A DNA stretch of 64,000 nucleotides from Clostridium sp. cel8 (GCF_014050525.1 NZ_JACGAG010000007.1:62001-126000), one strand, 5' to 3'; shown: positions 24,843 to 36,801, numbered from the stretch's first letter. A program made the numbers and translations. Notes: generated by a model not told the origin, from the letters alone.

Positions 24843-27494
24843 TTAATTTAAGCTTTCTATTCTTTCAAGAACATTTTTATACATTTCTTTATATTTTTTG
24901 CCTTTTTCTCTTTCAGCATCTACAACTTTTTTAGGTGCTTTAGATACAAATTTTTCATTTTTAAGCTTTTTCTCTACTCTATTTATTTCATTTATAAGCT
25001 TATCTTTTTCCTTATTAAGTCTTTCTATTTCCTTATCCTTATCTATTAAATCGAACAATGGCATGAATATTTCAGCACTCTTTGTAACTTTAGATACTGC
25101 ATTCTCTGGTGCTTCCTTTTTATCATTTAAGAACTCAACTTCACTTGCTGAAGCCAATTTTTTGAAATAATTCTCTCCATTTTTAAAAGCTTCTATTGCA
25201 TCTTTTTCATTTACATAAAGCATAACCTTTGCTTTTCTTGAAGCAGGAACATTCATGTCTGTCCTTACATTTCTTATAGCCTTAATTGCCTCTATAACAT
25301 AATACATATCTTCTTCAGCTTTTTTGTCCTCAAGTGAAGGATCATATTCAGGCCACTTTGATATAGCAATAGACTCGTATTCTCTATTGTAAAGATGAGT
25401 ATATATTTCCTCAGTTATAAATGGCATTATAGGATGCAAAAGTTGCAAGCTTACAGTTAATACTTTATTAAGTACATTGTAGGCAACTCCTTTAGCCTCT
25501 TCATCTTCACCATACATTACAGGTTTTACAAGTTCTATATACCAATCACATAGTTCTCCCCATATAAAGTCATATATCTTTTGTGATGCTATTCCAAGTT
25601 CAAATTTATCTATATTATCTGTAACTTCTTTTACAAGTGTATTCAATTTTGAAAGTATCCATCTATCCGCTTCTGTATAATTTTTAGAGTTACTATATTT
25701 TTTCATCAAGTCTTCATCCATGTTCATAAGGACAAATCTTGAAGCATTCCATATTTTATTTGCAAAGTTTCTCGAAGCTTCCACTCTTTCAGGATAGTAT
25801 CTTATATCATTTCCAGGCGCATTACCTGTAATAAGTGTAAATCTAAGAGCATCTGCACCATACTGGCTTATTACATCTATAGGATCTACTCCATTTCCAA
25901 GTGACTTTGACATCTTTCTTCCCTGTGAATCCCTTACTATACCATGTATAAGTACATGTTTAAAAGGTATGTCACCCATACAGTAAAGACCTGCAAAAAC
26001 CATTCTTGCAACCCAGAAGAATATGATATCATATCCTGTAACTAAAGTGTTTGTAGGATAGAAATATTTCAAATCCTCTGTATTTTCTGGCCAGCCAAGA
26101 GTTGAAAATGGCCAAAGTGCTGAACTAAACCAAGTATCTAAAACATCTTTATCCTGTTCAAGATTTTCGGAACCGCATTTTGTACATTTCTTTGGTTCAT
26201 CTACAGATACAATCATCTCTCCGCAGTCTTTACAATACCATACAGGAATTCTATGTCCCCACCATAGCTGTCTTGATATACACCAATCATGAATATTTTC
26301 CAGCCAATTAAAATATACTTTTTCAAATCTTTTAGGTACAAATTCTATCTTTCCATTTTTAACGGCATCTAGTGCAGGTTTTGCAAGTGACTCCATCTTT
26401 ACAAACCACTGTTTTGAAAGCATAGGTTCAACAGTAGTTCCACATCTATCATGACATCCTACATTATGAACATGTTCCTTTATCTTAACTAAAAATCCCT
26501 GCTGTTTTAAGTCCTCTACAACAAGTTTTCTAGCTTCATATCTATCCAATCCATCATATTTTGTGCCTGGAAGTTTTATAGTTCCATCTTCATTCATCAC
26601 TATAATTTCAGGAAGATTATGCCTCTTACCTACTTGATAGTCATTAGGATCATGCGCTGGTGTTATTTTAACTGCACCTGTTCCAAATTCCATATCAACA
26701 TAATCATCTGAAACTATAGGAATTTCCCTATTTATTATTGGCAACAGTGCTTTTTTGCCAACTAGATCTTTATATCTTTCATCTTTAGGATTAACTGCTA
26801 TTGCAGTATCACCAAACATTGTTTCAGGCCTTGTAGTTGCTATCTCAAGATATCTATCAGTACCTATTATAGGGTATTTTATGTGCCAAAAATATCCTTT
26901 CTGTTCTTCATATTCTATTTCTGCATCAGATAGTGCAGTTTGGCACTCAGGACACCAATTTATTATCCTATTTCCCTGATATATAAGTCCATCTTCATAT
27001 AATTTAACGAAAAATTTTCTAACTGCCTTATTTAGTCCAGCATCCATAGTAAATCTTTCTCTTGTAAAGTCTACTGAACTTCCTAATTTTTTTATTTGAT
27101 TTGAAATTCTTCCTCTATATTCTTCTGCCCAATCCCAGGTTTTTTTCAAGAATCCTTCTCTGCCTATTTCATCTTTTTTTATGCCATCTTTTAAAAGTTC
27201 CTTTTCAACTTTTACTTCTGTGGCTATACTTGCATGATCTTCCCCTGGAAGCCACAATGTGCTATATCCTTGCATTCTTCTTGTTCTTATAAGAATATCT
27301 TGAATAGTATCATCCAGTGCATGACCTAGATGAAGCTTCCCTGTTATATTTGGTGGTGGTATAACTATAGTATATGGCTTCTTATTTTCATCTGGCTTTG
27401 GTGTAAAGTACCCCTCTTTCTGCCACTTATCATAAATTCTTTCTTCAAATTCCTTTGGATTATATGTAGTTGATATCTCTTTTTTATCTGACAT
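24843..27494 (-). CDS. valS: Valyl-tRNA synthetase
   Basis: Class I aminoacyl-tRNA synthetase of 883 residues. [17 protein letters not shown] contains the HIGH-type motif (HLGH) and [11 protein letters not shown] the KMSKS loop. The CP1 editing domain lies between ([34 protein letters not shown]), a zinc-like CKDCGEM...CTKCGSE pair follows, and the C-terminal coiled coil (about 810-883) is the ValRS tRNA-binding arm. AGGAGG precedes the ATG. A T-box leader lies upstream, so expression should rise when tRNA-Val is uncharged. Confidence 0.97.
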   Translation of the reverse strand: MSDKKEISTTYNPKEFEERIYDKWQKEGYFTPKPDENKKPYTIVIPPPNITGKLHLGHALDDTIQDILIRTRRMQGYSTLWLPGEDHASIATEVKVEKELLKDGIKKDEIGREGFLKKTWDWAEEYRGRISNQIKKLGSSVDFTRERFTMDAGLNKAVRKFFVKLYEDGLIYQGNRIINWCPECQTALSDAEIEYEEQKGYFWHIKYPIIGTDRYLEIATTRPETMFGDTAIAVNPKDERYKDLVGKKALLPIINREIPIVSDDYVDMEFGTGAVKITPAHDPNDYQVGKRHNLPEIIVMNEDGTIKLPGTKYDGLDRYEARKLVVEDLKQQGFLVKIKEHVHNVGCHDRCGTTVEPMLSKQWFVKMESLAKPALDAVKNGKIEFVPKRFEKVYFNWLENIHDWCISRQLWWGHRIPVWYCKDCGEMIVSVDEPKKCTKCGSENLEQDKDVLDTWFSSALWPFSTLGWPENTEDLKYFYPTNTLVTGYDIIFFWVARMVFAGLYCMGDIPFKHVLIHGIVRDSQGRKMSKSLGNGVDPIDVISQYGADALRFTLITGNAPGNDIRYYPERVEASRNFANKIWNASRFVLMNMDEDLMKKYSNSKNYTEADRWILSKLNTLVKEVTDNIDKFELGIASQKIYDFIWGELCDWYIELVKPVMYGEDEEAKGVAYNVLNKVLTVSLQLLHPIMPFITEEIYTHLYNREYESIAISKWPEYDPSLEDKKAEEDMYYVIEAIKAIRNVRTDMNVPASRKAKVMLYVNEKDAIEAFKNGENYFKKLASASEVEFLNDKKEAPENAVSKVTKSAEIFMPLFDLIDKDKEIERLNKEKDKLINEINRVEKKLKNEKFVSKAPKKVVDAEREKGKKYKEMYKNVLERIESLN

Positions 27495-27579
27495 AAAAAT
27501 CCCTCCTATGTTAAATTATTAATCTTATTATAAATACTTTATTTTCTGTAAAATGTGAATTATTTTAAAATAAATTATA

Positions 27580-27832
27580 AAAACAAAAGAGCCTCCACCC
27601 CTAAAGGACGAAGACCCGCGTTACCACCTTTTTTTCTATACATAAATATAGACTCTTAATTATTAACGACTACAGGCCGTCTTTACCTACTTTTTTTCAG
27701 TAAAGAAATTCCAAAGCTACTTTCAGAATAAATCATATAGAAAACCTCTCAACTAATAGATTTTCCTCTCTTTATACTCTTATATTCCTACTCCTCTTTT
27801 TCACCATTGTTATAGTAATTTCATTTTATACA
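27580..27832 (-). promoter_or_regulatory. T-box leader of valS-folC
   Basis: The leftward leader carries the T-box core AAGGTGGTAACGCGGG (27615-27630 complement), which pairs with the tRNA acceptor end, and a GC-rich stem ending in CTCTTTTGTTTTT that can act as terminator. Upstream it has the AG-rich stem I pieces (AAAGAGAGG, TTGAGAGG). A GTA in TGAAAGTAGC is a candidate valine specifier codon. The region sits directly between a good promoter and valS. Family assignment is sound; the specifier is inferred. Confidence 0.88.
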
Positions 27833-27837
27833 ATATA

Positions 27838-27865
27838 ATTATAACTTTAAATTAGAAACTGTCAA
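27838..27865 (-). promoter_or_regulatory. valS T-box promoter
   Basis: On the leftward strand TTGACA (27860-27865), 16 bases, TATAAT (27838-27843). The -35 overlaps the stop codon of the upstream lipoprotein gene. Confidence 0.8.
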
Positions 27866-28884
27866 GGAGTTTTAATAACTTCTTCTGCAAAAGAATTATC
27901 CACTATCTTGTCAAATGGAGGTCTACTAGGTATAAGACTTGGCTTATAAGATTGAATTATATCCATAAGTCTATTCAAATTTTCTTCTTTAATTTCTGGA
28001 TTAGCTGCATAAGCACCTATATCTCTGTAATTTTTTACAACAGTTTCTAATATGCTAAGATCTGTACCTGGGAAAAATGATTTTATCTTAGTTGCAACTT
28101 CTTTGTCTGTATGATTTTTAACCCAAATTTGTCCTTCATAAATAGCTTTTGTAAATTTCTTTATAACATCAGGATTTTCAGCTATATATGATTTAGTTGC
28201 AAAATAACAAGTGTATGGAAGGCTTCCTACTGACTTTCCAACAGATGCAACTACATATCCATTGTTATCATTTTGAAGCATACTTGCAGAAGGTTCAAAC
28301 AGTGCCACATAATCCCCTGTTCCTGCTTTAAATGCTCCTGATGTAGCTGTGTATGCGATATTAGTTATAATATTTACATCCTTTTGAGGTTTAATATTAT
28401 TTTTCTTAAGTGCATATTCTAAGGCCATTTCAGGAACACCTCCAGGTCTTCCTCCTATTATGGTCTTACCTTTTACGTCACTCCAGTTGAACTTGTCAGA
28501 TTTTTCTCTACTTACTAAAAAAGATCCATCTGTTGTAGTCATCTGTGCAAATAGAACAGGGTAATCTTCTCTTTTTTGATTGTAAATGTATATTATCTGT
28601 TCTGGTCCACAAAAACCTATATCTGCATTTTTACTAAGCACAGTCTGCATTGTCTTGTCTGCTCCTTGACCTGTAGTAAGGTCTATAGATAGTCCTTGCT
28701 CTTTAAACATTCCTTGATTTATAGCAACGTACATAGGTGCATAGAATACAGATCTTGCAACTTCATTTAATTTTATTTTTTTCAGCGAACTAGTATTTTT
28801 AGTGCTACCACAGCCCGAAAAAATAGTGGTTAAAAAAACTAAACTAAACAAAAGAGCCACTAAGCTAAACTTACGTTTCTTCAT
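27862..28884 (-). CDS. ABC transporter substrate-binding lipoprotein (NMT1/SsuA-like)
   Basis: Membrane-anchored binding protein of the nitrate/sulfonate/taurine/thiamine-precursor class. A signal peptide ends in the lipobox TTIFSGC, followed by a Ser/Thr linker and the NMT1/THI5-like fold: YAPMYVAINQGMFKEQGLSID, QTVLSKNADIGFCGPEQ, VKGKTIIGGRPGGVPE. GGGGAT lies 7 bases before the ATG at 28882-28884 (MKKRKFSLV), so this start is used rather than the 28902 GTG. Its ATPase and permease are probably the rightward pair at 33.8-35.4 kb, on the far side of the activase gene. Substrate unknown. Confidence 0.85.
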   Translation of the reverse strand: MKKRKFSLVALLFSLVFLTTIFSGCGSTKNTSSLKKIKLNEVARSVFYAPMYVAINQGMFKEQGLSIDLTTGQGADKTMQTVLSKNADIGFCGPEQIIYIYNQKREDYPVLFAQMTTTDGSFLVSREKSDKFNWSDVKGKTIIGGRPGGVPEMALEYALKKNNIKPQKDVNIITNIAYTATSGAFKAGTGDYVALFEPSASMLQNDNNGYVVASVGKSVGSLPYTCYFATKSYIAENPDVIKKFTKAIYEGQIWVKNHTDKEVATKIKSFFPGTDLSILETVVKNYRDIGAYAANPEIKEENLNRLMDIIQSYKPSLIPSRPPFDKIVDNSFAEEVIKTP

Positions 28885-28972
28885 ATATATATCCCCTAAC
28901 ACAATTTTTATATCAATTTATATTATGAAATAATACATATCTTGTGTCAGTTTTTTTATTTTATTTTATATA

Positions 28973-29004
28973 AAAAGACACTACAAGTAGTTACTTGTAG
29001 TGCC
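28973..29004 (-). terminator. Terminator of the activase gene
   Basis: CACTACAAGTA (28979-28989) and TACTTGTAGTG (28992-29002) pair perfectly; T5 follows on the leftward strand. It lies just after the stop at 29015. Confidence 0.85.
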
Positions 29005-29014
29005 ACATTTCACA

Positions 29015-32000
29015 CTATTTATCCAAACTATCTGCAAATATAGGCTTACCTATAAATTCTTTTCTCTCTTCTTCTACTGCATTTTCTTCATTTAAAGACT
29101 TAAATGCAACAGAAAGCATAAGTTTCAATCTATTTAACTGATTAACCTCGCTTGCACCTGGATCATAATCTATAGCAGCTATATTAGTTCCTGGATACTT
29201 TTTCTTAAGTGCCTTTATCATACCTTTACCTGTAACATGATTAGGAAGACAAGCAAATGGCTGCATACAAACTATATTCTTTGTTCCACTTTCTATAAGC
29301 TCTATCATCTCAGCTGTTAAAAACCATCCTTCACCAGTTGCATTTCCAAGAGATAGTATATTAGATGCAGCTCTTGCAAGATCTTCTATGCTAGATGGTG
29401 GTGAAAATCTCTTGCTACTTGCAAGTGCAGCTTTCATGTGTTTTCTAAAGTATTCAATTATCTTTATACCAGCTCCATTTAAAATTTCACTTATTAGGCT
29501 CTTTCCAAGATGTTCATGTTTAAATTTAGCACCATAGGCAGTATATAAAAGGAAATCAGCCAAATCAGGTACTACCGCTTCTGCACCTTCACTTTCAAGT
29601 ATTTTTACAATCTCATTATTTGCTGTAGGATGGAATTTAACAAGTATTTCTCCAACTACTCCAACCTTTGGTTTCTTTATATCAACTATATCAAAATTGT
29701 CAAAATCCTCTACTATATTGTAGATGTTTTTCTTGAATTCAGAGTGACTTCCATTTCTAACATTTTCCTTGCCTTTTTTAACCCATTTTTCATATAACTT
29801 ATTTGCAGACCCTGGTACTTTTTCATAAGGCCTTACCTTGTAGAGAACTCTCATTAAAAGATCACCATATATAAGTCCCATCAATCCTTTATTTAGAAGT
29901 GATGGAGATATTTTAAATCCAGGATTTTTCTCCATACCAACCATATTTATTGACACAACTGGTATTTGTTCCATTCCTGCTTCTTTTAATGCTTTTCTCA
30001 AAAATGCTATATAGTTTGTAGCTCTACACCCTCCACCTGTTTGTGATATGAGAACTGACGTATTGTTTAAATCATACTTTCCAGATTTTAATGCCTCTAT
30101 TATTTGTCCAACAACTATTATAGATGGATAACATGCATCGTTGTTTACATATTTAAGTCCTTCATCTACTGCCTTTTTATCAACAGATGGAAGTATCTCC
30201 AGCTTATAACCTGATACATTGAAAGCCTCTTGAATAAACTGGAAGTGTATAGGTGCCATTTGAGGACAAAGTATCGTATGCCTTTTTCTCATTTCTTTTG
30301 TAAAAATTATCCTCTTTCTATTTTCATATAAACTGTGAGGTTTAAATCCAATCTTTTTTCTTTCCTCAAGTGCAGCTTTTAAAGAACGTATTCTTATTTT
30401 TACAGCTCCAAGATTACTTATCTCATCTATTTTAAGAGATGTATATATCTTACCATATCTATTTAATATTTCCTGAGTCTGATCCGTTGTAACTGCATCT
30501 AATCCACATCCAAATGAATTCAATTGAATAAGTTCAAGATTCTCATTAGTTGCCACAAAGCTTGCAGCTGCATATAACCTAGAATGATATACCCATTGAT
30601 CTACTACTCTAAGAGGTCTTTCAACTACTCCAAGGTGTGCTACAGAATCTTCTGTTAAAACAGCCATTCCATAAGAAGTTATTACATCTGGAATTCCGTG
30701 ATGCATTTCTGGGTCTATATGATAAGGTCTACCTGCAAGTACTATTCCTGTTTTACCAGTCTTATTTAGATATTCAACTACTTCTTCACCTTTTTTTCTT
30801 ATATCCTGTTTTACTTTATGAGCTTCCTCATATGCAGCTTCTACAGCTGCTTTTATTTCGCTTTTTTCTATTTTAAACTCTTTTAATTCTTTAGTTAGGT
30901 CTTCTATAAGTGCATTTTTATTATCTAAAGGCAAAAATGGATTTTTAAATATTATATTTTTTTCTTTAAGTACATCCATATTATTTTTTATTACTTCAGG
31001 ATAAGAAGTAACTATAGGGCAGTTATAGTTGTTATTAGCTTCTTTCTGTTCTTTTTGTTCATATGGAATACAAGGATAAAATATAAATTTAATTCCCCTT
31101 TTTACTAAACTCATTATATGCCCGTGTACAATTTTTGCTGGATAACATACTGATTCAGAAGGTATAGTTTCTATTCCAAGGGAATACACTTTCTTTGTAG
31201 AACGTGGTGAAATTTCAACTCTAAAATGAAGCTTAGTAAAAAATGTAAACCAAAATGGATAATTCTCGTATAAATTCAATACGCGTGGAATACCAACTTG
31301 TCCTCTAAAAGCTTCTTCTTTTTTTAATGGAATATAATTAAATATTCTCTTGTATTTATAATCAAATAAATTTGGCACATCATTTTTTGATTTTTCTATT
31401 CCAAGTCCTCTTTCACATCTATTTCCTGAAATAAATTTATTTCCGTCAGAAAATTTATTTATTGTAAGAAGACAGTTATTTGCACATTTTCCACATCTTC
31501 TTCTCGTAACCTCTACATTGAAATTCTCAAGCTGATCTTCTTTTAAAAGAGTACTCTCTCTAGATTTATCATATCTTTTTTTAGCAATTAAAGCAGCTCC
31601 AAAGGCACCCATAAGTCCAGCTATATCAGGTCTTATTACCTGTCTTCCAGATATTAATTCAAAAGCCCTAAGTACAGCATCATTGTAGAAAGTTCCTCCT
31701 TGGACTATTATCTTATTTCCAAGATCTTTCGGATTCCTTATTTTTATTACCTTTAGAAGTGCATTTTTTATAACAGAATATGAAAGTCCTGCTGATATAT
31801 CTCCAACAGACATTCCTTCTTTTTGTGCTTGTTTAACTTTTGAATTCATAAACACAGTACATCTTGACCCAAGATCAACTGGTTCTTTTGATGTTTCAGC
31901 AGTTTTTGCAAAATCTTCTACCTTCATATTTAGTGAATTTGCAAAAGTTTCTATAAATGAACCACATCCAGAAGAACATGACTCATTTAGCATTATGCTA

Positions 32001-33310
32001 TCGATTACTCCATCTTTTACCTTAAGACATTTCATATCTTGTCCACCAATATCTAGTATAAAATCAACTCCAGGCTGAAAAAACTCAGCAGCTTCATAAT
32101 GAGATACAGTTTCTACTTCACCAATATCTACAGAAAGTGCAGATTTTATAAGTCCTTCTCCATATCCTGTAACTGCAGAATTCACAATTTTAACATTCTT
32201 TGGAAGCTTACTATATATATCTTTCAATATTCTTATAGATGACTTTAATGGATCTCCATTATTACTTCCATAAAAAGAATAGAGAAGTTTTCCATCATCA
32301 CTTATAAGTACAGCTTTTGTTGTAGTTGATCCTGCATCTATTCCAAGGAAACAATCTCCTTTATATTCTTCTAAATTTTCTCTTTCAACTTTATGACCTG
32401 AATGTCTCTTTTTAAATTCATTTAACTCATTTTCATCTTTAAAAAGTGGTCTTAAAATTTGCACTTTATCATCTTGACTATCATCCATATTGGAAAGTCT
32501 ATCTACTAAAGTACTAAACTTGATAACCTTCTCTTTTTTAGAAGAAAGTGCTGCTCCTTGTGCAACGAAGAGCTGCGAATTTTCTGGAAATATAACTTGA
32601 TCTGGAGTTAACCCAAGAGTTTCTATAAATCTCTTTCTAAGTTCAGATAAAAAATATAGTGGTCCTCCCAAAAATGCTACATTACCCTTTATAGTTTTTC
32701 CACAAGCAAGTCCACTAATTGTCTGATTTACTACAGACTGAAATATTGATACGGCTATATCCTCTTTTGCTGCGCCTTCATTTAAAAGAGGTTGCACATC
32801 GGTTTTTGCAAAAACACCGCATCTTGCTGCTATTGGATATATTACCTTATAGTTTTTAGCAAGTTCATTTAAGCCCATTGCATCTGTCTGAAGAAGTGAT
32901 GCCATTTGATCTATAAAAGCTCCAGTTCCTCCAGCACATGTACCATTCATCCTCTGATCTATGCCATCTTGGAAAAAGGTTATTTTTGCATCTTCTCCAC
33001 CAAGTTCTATAGCTACATCAGTTTGTGGTATGAATCTTTCTATAGTATTAGTACATGCAACTACTTCTTGAATAAAATGTACTTTAAGCCACTTAGATAC
33101 AGATAATCCACCTGATCCTGTAACCATTACAGTAATATCAGCATCTTTTACCTTTTCATATGCATCTCTGATAACTTTAGCTATAGTACTTTTAATATCA
33201 GAAAAATGTCTTTGATACTTATTGTAGATAATTTTGTCCTTAATATCTGATACAACTATCTTTACAGTAGTTGATCCTACATCAAGGCCTACATGAAGTA
33301 AATTTTTCAT
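29015..33310 (-). CDS. Acyl-CoA dehydratase activase, tandem ASKHA domains with DUF2229
   Basis: Giant relative of the ATP-dependent activator of 2-hydroxyacyl-CoA dehydratases and benzoyl-CoA reductases, about 1431 residues. Two BcrAD/BadFG domains follow one another: the first with [29 protein letters not shown] and ARCGVF; the second with [30 protein letters not shown] and SRCTVF. Both copies keep the two cluster cysteines. A third Cys group [10 protein letters not shown]...GNRCERG and the DUF2229 part follow, then a C-terminal domain with [10 protein letters not shown]. No dehydratase subunits lie nearby, so its client is unknown. ATG at 33308-33310 chosen because AAGGTG is 7 bases upstream. 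Confidence 0.9.
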   Translation of the reverse strand: MKNLLHVGLDVGSTTVKIVVSDIKDKIIYNKYQRHFSDIKSTIAKVIRDAYEKVKDADITVMVTGSGGLSVSKWLKVHFIQEVVACTNTIERFIPQTDVAIELGGEDAKITFFQDGIDQRMNGTCAGGTGAFIDQMASLLQTDAMGLNELAKNYKVIYPIAARCGVFAKTDVQPLLNEGAAKEDIAVSIFQSVVNQTISGLACGKTIKGNVAFLGGPLYFLSELRKRFIETLGLTPDQVIFPENSQLFVAQGAALSSKKEKVIKFSTLVDRLSNMDDSQDDKVQILRPLFKDENELNEFKKRHSGHKVERENLEEYKGDCFLGIDAGSTTTKAVLISDDGKLLYSFYGSNNGDPLKSSIRILKDIYSKLPKNVKIVNSAVTGYGEGLIKSALSVDIGEVETVSHYEAAEFFQPGVDFILDIGGQDMKCLKVKDGVIDSIMLNESCSSGCGSFIETFANSLNMKVEDFAKTAETSKEPVDLGSRCTVFMNSKVKQAQKEGMSVGDISAGLSYSVIKNALLKVIKIRNPKDLGNKIIVQGGTFYNDAVLRAFELISGRQVIRPDIAGLMGAFGAALIAKKRYDKSRESTLLKEDQLENFNVEVTRRRCGKCANNCLLTINKFSDGNKFISGNRCERGLGIEKSKNDVPNLFDYKYKRIFNYIPLKKEEAFRGQVGIPRVLNLYENYPFWFTFFTKLHFRVEISPRSTKKVYSLGIETIPSESVCYPAKIVHGHIMSLVKRGIKFIFYPCIPYEQKEQKEANNNYNCPIVTSYPEVIKNNMDVLKEKNIIFKNPFLPLDNKNALIEDLTKELKEFKIEKSEIKAAVEAAYEEAHKVKQDIRKKGEEVVEYLNKTGKTGIVLAGRPYHIDPEMHHGIPDVITSYGMAVLTEDSVAHLGVVERPLRVVDQWVYHSRLYAAASFVATNENLELIQLNSFGCGLDAVTTDQTQEILNRYGKIYTSLKIDEISNLGAVKIRIRSLKAALEERKKIGFKPHSLYENRKRIIFTKEMRKRHTILCPQMAPIHFQFIQEAFNVSGYKLEILPSVDKKAVDEGLKYVNNDACYPSIIVVGQIIEALKSGKYDLNNTSVLISQTGGGCRATNYIAFLRKALKEAGMEQIPVVSINMVGMEKNPGFKISPSLLNKGLMGLIYGDLLMRVLYKVRPYEKVPGSANKLYEKWVKKGKENVRNGSHSEFKKNIYNIVEDFDNFDIVDIKKPKVGVVGEILVKFHPTANNEIVKILESEGAEAVVPDLADFLLYTAYGAKFKHEHLGKSLISEILNGAGIKIIEYFRKHMKAALASSKRFSPPSSIEDLARAASNILSLGNATGEGWFLTAEMIELIESGTKNIVCMQPFACLPNHVTGKGMIKALKKKYPGTNIAAIDYDPGASEVNQLNRLKLMLSVAFKSLNEENAVEEERKEFIGKPIFADSLDK

Positions 33311-33846
33311 AAACAATCACCTTTTATAAATAATAGTTTTAAATTTGTATTATTGCATTATATAAATAGCTTCAATTAATTTATCCAATGATTTTCTAGT
33401 TGAAGCTATCTATTGTCAAATATATTATAACATATGTATCCTATCTATCAATTCAAACAAACATTACACATATGTTAAAATTTACAACTGTTAAAGCAGA
33501 TACACTAGGAGCTTATTAATTAGAAGTATTCTAACTTTTAAATAATTAAATTATAAACTTAAGATATTAAAATTACAAGTACAAGTATTATTAGTATTTA
33601 GTACTATTATAGTAGTAAGTATAATTATTATACTTACTACTATAATAGTATCATCAATAGGACAATCTTAATTTATGTTAAATAAATTATATTAATATCA
33701 AATTAGAAAAATAACCTTAAAAGAGAATAGATTTTTTATCAAGGAACAATACTTTGTAAATGCTCATATAATAAATCATAATAGTAGAAAGTTGCAGTCA
33801 AATTTAAATAGTAAAAAGTGCCTACTCTTTACAAGGAGATGATATT
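33311..33846. other. 536-base divergent intergenic region
   Basis: AT-rich region between the activase gene and the ABC transporter pair. It holds an inverted repeat ATAGCTTCAA (33366-33375) / TTGAAGCTAT (33400-33409) in the activase leader, TTGACA-like TTGACAATAG on the leftward strand near 33420, and the long palindrome listed separately. I recognise no riboswitch and no gene. AAGGAG precedes the TTG start at 33847. Confidence 0.5.
33601..33651. repeat. Perfect 23-bp palindrome
   Basis: TACTATTATAGTAGTAAGTA starts at 33602; its complement ends at 33650. The arms (33602-33624 and 33628-33650) pair without a mismatch around a three-base loop. There is no T-run on either side, so it is not a normal terminator. 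It may form an RNA or DNA cruciform or be a regulator site. Confidence 0.75.
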
Positions 33847-34602
33847 TTGAGTAAATTAACAGCAAAAAATATATATATGAATTACCATTCTCTAAAAAGC
33901 TCTACAGAAGCTTTAAAGGACATTTCCTTTTCTGTAGAAAACGGTGAATTTTTAAGTATTGTAGGACCATCAGGTTGTGGCAAAACTACACTTTTAAATA
34001 TAATCGCAGGACTTGTAAAACCCTCTTATGGAGAAATATATATAGATAACAAAAAATCTACTTCAATATCTAATAAAATGGGATATATGTTTCAGAGAGA
34101 TCAATTGTTTGAATGGACAAATATATGGAATAACATAACATTAGGATTAAAAATACAACATAAATCTATTGATTTATATAAAGATAAAATAAATTCTCTA
34201 CTTGAAAATTACGGACTTATGGATTTTATAAACTACTACCCAGAAGAGCTGTCTGGAGGTATGAGGCAAAAAGTTGCTCTTATAAGAACTTTAGCTTTAA
34301 ATCCAGAAGTATTACTTTTAGATGAACCATTTTCAGCACTTGACTATCAAACTAGACTAAACATAAGTGATGAAATATTTAAAATCCTAAAAAGAGAAAA
34401 TAAAACAGTAATAATGGTAACTCATGATATTGCAGAGGCAATTTCTATGTCTAATAGAGTTTTAGTCCTATCTAAAAGGCCTGCTAAAATAAAAAAAATA
34501 TTCAATATAACCTTTGATAAATCATACAACTCTCCACTTAAATCCAGAGAAGATCCTAAATTTAGAATATACTTCAATGAAATCTGGAAGGAGTTGAATT
34601 AG
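33847..34602 (+). CDS. ABC transporter ATP-binding protein (SsuB/TauB-like)
   Basis: Cytoplasmic ATPase of an import system for small organic or sulfonated compounds. The 251-residue protein has Walker A GPSGCGKTT, Q-loop YMFQRDQLFEW, signature LSGGMRQKVALIR, Walker B VLLLDEPFSALD and the H-loop VMVTHDIAEA. TTG start behind AAGGAGATG. The permease gene follows 1 base later. The best partner for the pair is the binding lipoprotein at 27.9 kb, leftward and separated by the activase gene. Confidence 0.92.
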   Translation: MSKLTAKNIYMNYHSLKSSTEALKDISFSVENGEFLSIVGPSGCGKTTLLNIIAGLVKPSYGEIYIDNKKSTSISNKMGYMFQRDQLFEWTNIWNNITLGLKIQHKSIDLYKDKINSLLENYGLMDFINYYPEELSGGMRQKVALIRTLALNPEVLLLDEPFSALDYQTRLNISDEIFKILKRENKTVIMVTHDIAEAISMSNRVLVLSKRPAKIKKIFNITFDKSYNSPLKSREDPKFRIYFNEIWKELN

Positions 34603-34603
34603 T

Positions 34604-35407
34604 ATGATAGATATTTTAAAGGAACATGAACTGTATATAAAAAATATAACTAGTAGAAAGAAAAAAATTTTTACATTTAGAATATTAATTTTAGTGTGCT
34701 TTTTTGCATTGTGGGAAATAGCTGGTGATTTAAAATGGATAGATCCATTTTTAACTAGTACACCTTCAAGAATGTGGAAAACTCTAGTTAAATTATATTT
34801 AGAAGGAAATCTTTTTACCCATATAGGAATAACTTGTCTTGAAACTGTATTAGGATTTCTTTTAAGTACATTTCTAGGAGCTCTTATTGGAATACTTCTA
34901 TGGCTATCTGATTTTGTATCTGAAGTACTGGATCCTTATATTGTTGTGCTTAATGCACTTCCTAAAATCGCTCTTGCACCAATAATAATTTTTTGGGTAG
35001 GAAATGGAATGTCCGCCATAATAATGGTTGCAGTTCTTATATGTATAGTAGTAACTATATTAAATATATTAAATGGATTTAGAGAAGTAGATAAGGATAA
35101 GATTAGACTTTTGAAAACTTTTGGTGCATCGAAATTGCAAATTTTAATGCATCTTGTAATTCCAGCTTCAATCCCTACTTTAATATCAACATTGAAGATA
35201 AATGTAGGTCTATCTTGGGTTGGAGTAATTATGGGTGAATTTCTTGTTGCAAAAAAAGGACTTGGTTTCCTTATAATATACGGTGGTCAGATATCTCAGC
35301 TTGACATGGTAATGGTAAGTATAATTATATTATCTATACTTGCATACATTATGTACAAATTTGTAGAAGTTATAGAAAACAAAGTAAAAAAGAAATTCCT
35401 TCATTAA
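34604..35407 (+). CDS. ABC transporter permease (SsuC/TauC-like)
   Basis: Membrane subunit with six predicted hydrophobic segments. The 267-residue protein shows WKTLVKLYLEGNLFTHIGIT at the start of the domain and the EAA-type loop FGASKLQILMHLVIPASIPT that docks onto the ATPase. FFVGNGMSAI-like segment FWVGNGMSAIIMV is typical of the sulfonate/nitrate permease family. It starts directly after the ATPase stop codon and is followed by a strong terminator, so the operon has two genes. Confidence 0.92.
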   Translation: MIDILKEHELYIKNITSRKKKIFTFRILILVCFFALWEIAGDLKWIDPFLTSTPSRMWKTLVKLYLEGNLFTHIGITCLETVLGFLLSTFLGALIGILLWLSDFVSEVLDPYIVVLNALPKIALAPIIIFWVGNGMSAIIMVAVLICIVVTILNILNGFREVDKDKIRLLKTFGASKLQILMHLVIPASIPTLISTLKINVGLSWVGVIMGEFLVAKKGLGFLIIYGGQISQLDMVMVSIIILSILAYIMYKFVEVIENKVKKKFLH

Positions 35408-35414
35408 GTAAAAT

Positions 35415-35450
35415 TGGACTGTAGATAAAAAATTTATCTACAGTCCTTAT
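35415..35450 (+). terminator. Terminator of the ABC transporter pair
   Basis: GGACTGTAGATAAA (35415-35428) and TTTATCTACAGTCC (35432-35445) pair perfectly, followed by TTATTTCT. Confidence 0.85.
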
Positions 35451-35568
35451 TTCTACCTTACTTTTTTTATAATTATAATCTTTTAAGGCATATATAATTT
35501 CACATTACATAAATTTCATGATAAAATTATATAATTAAACATTATATAATTTTTTAGGAGGAAATTCT

Positions 35569-36801
35569 ATGAAAGAACTATTAAAAAAGTGGACTAATAT
35601 AAGTCTAGTAAAAAGAATATTAGCTGGTTTAGCTATCGGTATAATTCTAGCTGTAACAATTCCTAATCAAGCACAACCTATTTCAATTTTAGGTTCCTTG
35701 TTCGTAGGTGCATTAAAAGCAATAGCACCTATATTGGTATTTTTCTTAATTATGTCGGCTATTTCTCAGCATAAAAGTGGCCATCAAACCAACATGAAGT
35801 CTATTATCATTCTTTACCTTTTGGGTACGTTTTTGGCTGGTCTTGTTGCCGTTGTAGTAAGTTTTATATTCCCTGTTACATTAACACTGACAAAAGGCGC
35901 TGAGAACGTTTCTGCCCCAGGTGGCGTTGTAGAAGTTCTAAAAAATCTATTGATGAATATAGTTGATAACCCTGTAAATGCTCTTGTTAATGCCAATTAT
36001 ATAGGTATACTAACTTGGTCAATTTTATTTGGGGTAGCTTTAAAAAATGCACCTGATTCTACAAAAGCCCTAATAGCCAATCTATCTGACGCAACATCAC
36101 TAATAGTACAGTGGATTATAAATTTTGCTCCATTTGGAATAATGGGTCTTGTATTTAACTCTATTTATACAAATGGACTTAGTTCATTAATTAGCTACGG
36201 AAAATTGTTGGTAGTATTAATTGGCTGTATGGCCTTAATAGCTTTTGTTGTAAATCCTATTATAGTATTTATGAATATTCATATGAATCCATATCCCCTT
36301 GTACTTAAATGTCTAAAAGAAAGCGGTATTACAGCATTCTTTACTAGAAGTTCAGCTGCAAATATTCCTGTAAATTTAGGTTTGTGTGAAAGACTCGGTT
36401 TAGATAAGAATACATATTCAATATCTATTCCATTAGGTGCAACAATAAATATGGCTGGTGCCGCTGTTACTATTTCTGTTTTAACTCTTGCAGAAGTTCA
36501 TACTCTTGGAATAAACGTAGATATTGGTACTGCACTTATACTAAGTATATTGTCCGCCGTTTCAGCCTGTGGTGCATCCGGAGTTGCTGGTGGTTCACTT
36601 CTTTTAATTCCTATAGCATGTAGCTTGTTTGGGATACCAAATGATATTGCCATGAAAGTTGTTGGTGTTGGATTTATAATTGGTGTTTTACAAGATTCTT
36701 GTGAAACAGGCCTAAACTCATCTACAGATGTACTTTTTACTGCTACTGCTGAATTTGCAAAAAGGCGTAAAGAGGGTAAAGAAATTATCATTAATAAATA
36801 A
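35569..36801 (+). CDS. sstT: Serine/threonine:sodium symporter
   Basis: Dicarboxylate/amino acid:cation symporter family member that takes up serine and threonine with Na+. The 410-residue protein has multiple membrane segments and the family hallmark loops: [20 protein letters not shown] near the N-terminus, the serine-rich [31 protein letters not shown] and [14 protein letters not shown]-type loop [19 protein letters not shown]. Length and segments match SstT. GGAGG before the ATG. Single-gene unit. Confidence 0.92.
   Translation: MKELLKKWTNISLVKRILAGLAIGIILAVTIPNQAQPISILGSLFVGALKAIAPILVFFLIMSAISQHKSGHQTNMKSIIILYLLGTFLAGLVAVVVSFIFPVTLTLTKGAENVSAPGGVVEVLKNLLMNIVDNPVNALVNANYIGILTWSILFGVALKNAPDSTKALIANLSDATSLIVQWIINFAPFGIMGLVFNSIYTNGLSSLISYGKLLVVLIGCMALIAFVVNPIIVFMNIHMNPYPLVLKCLKESGITAFFTRSSAANIPVNLGLCERLGLDKNTYSISIPLGATINMAGAAVTISVLTLAEVHTLGINVDIGTALILSILSAVSACGASGVAGGSLLLIPIACSLFGIPNDIAMKVVGVGFIIGVLQDSCETGLNSSTDVLFTATAEFAKRRKEGKEIIINK

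Noticed and set aside
24898-25170. 90-codon rightward frame inside valS
   Set aside because: Antisense of the Lys/Glu-rich ValRS coiled coil; no ribosome binding site.
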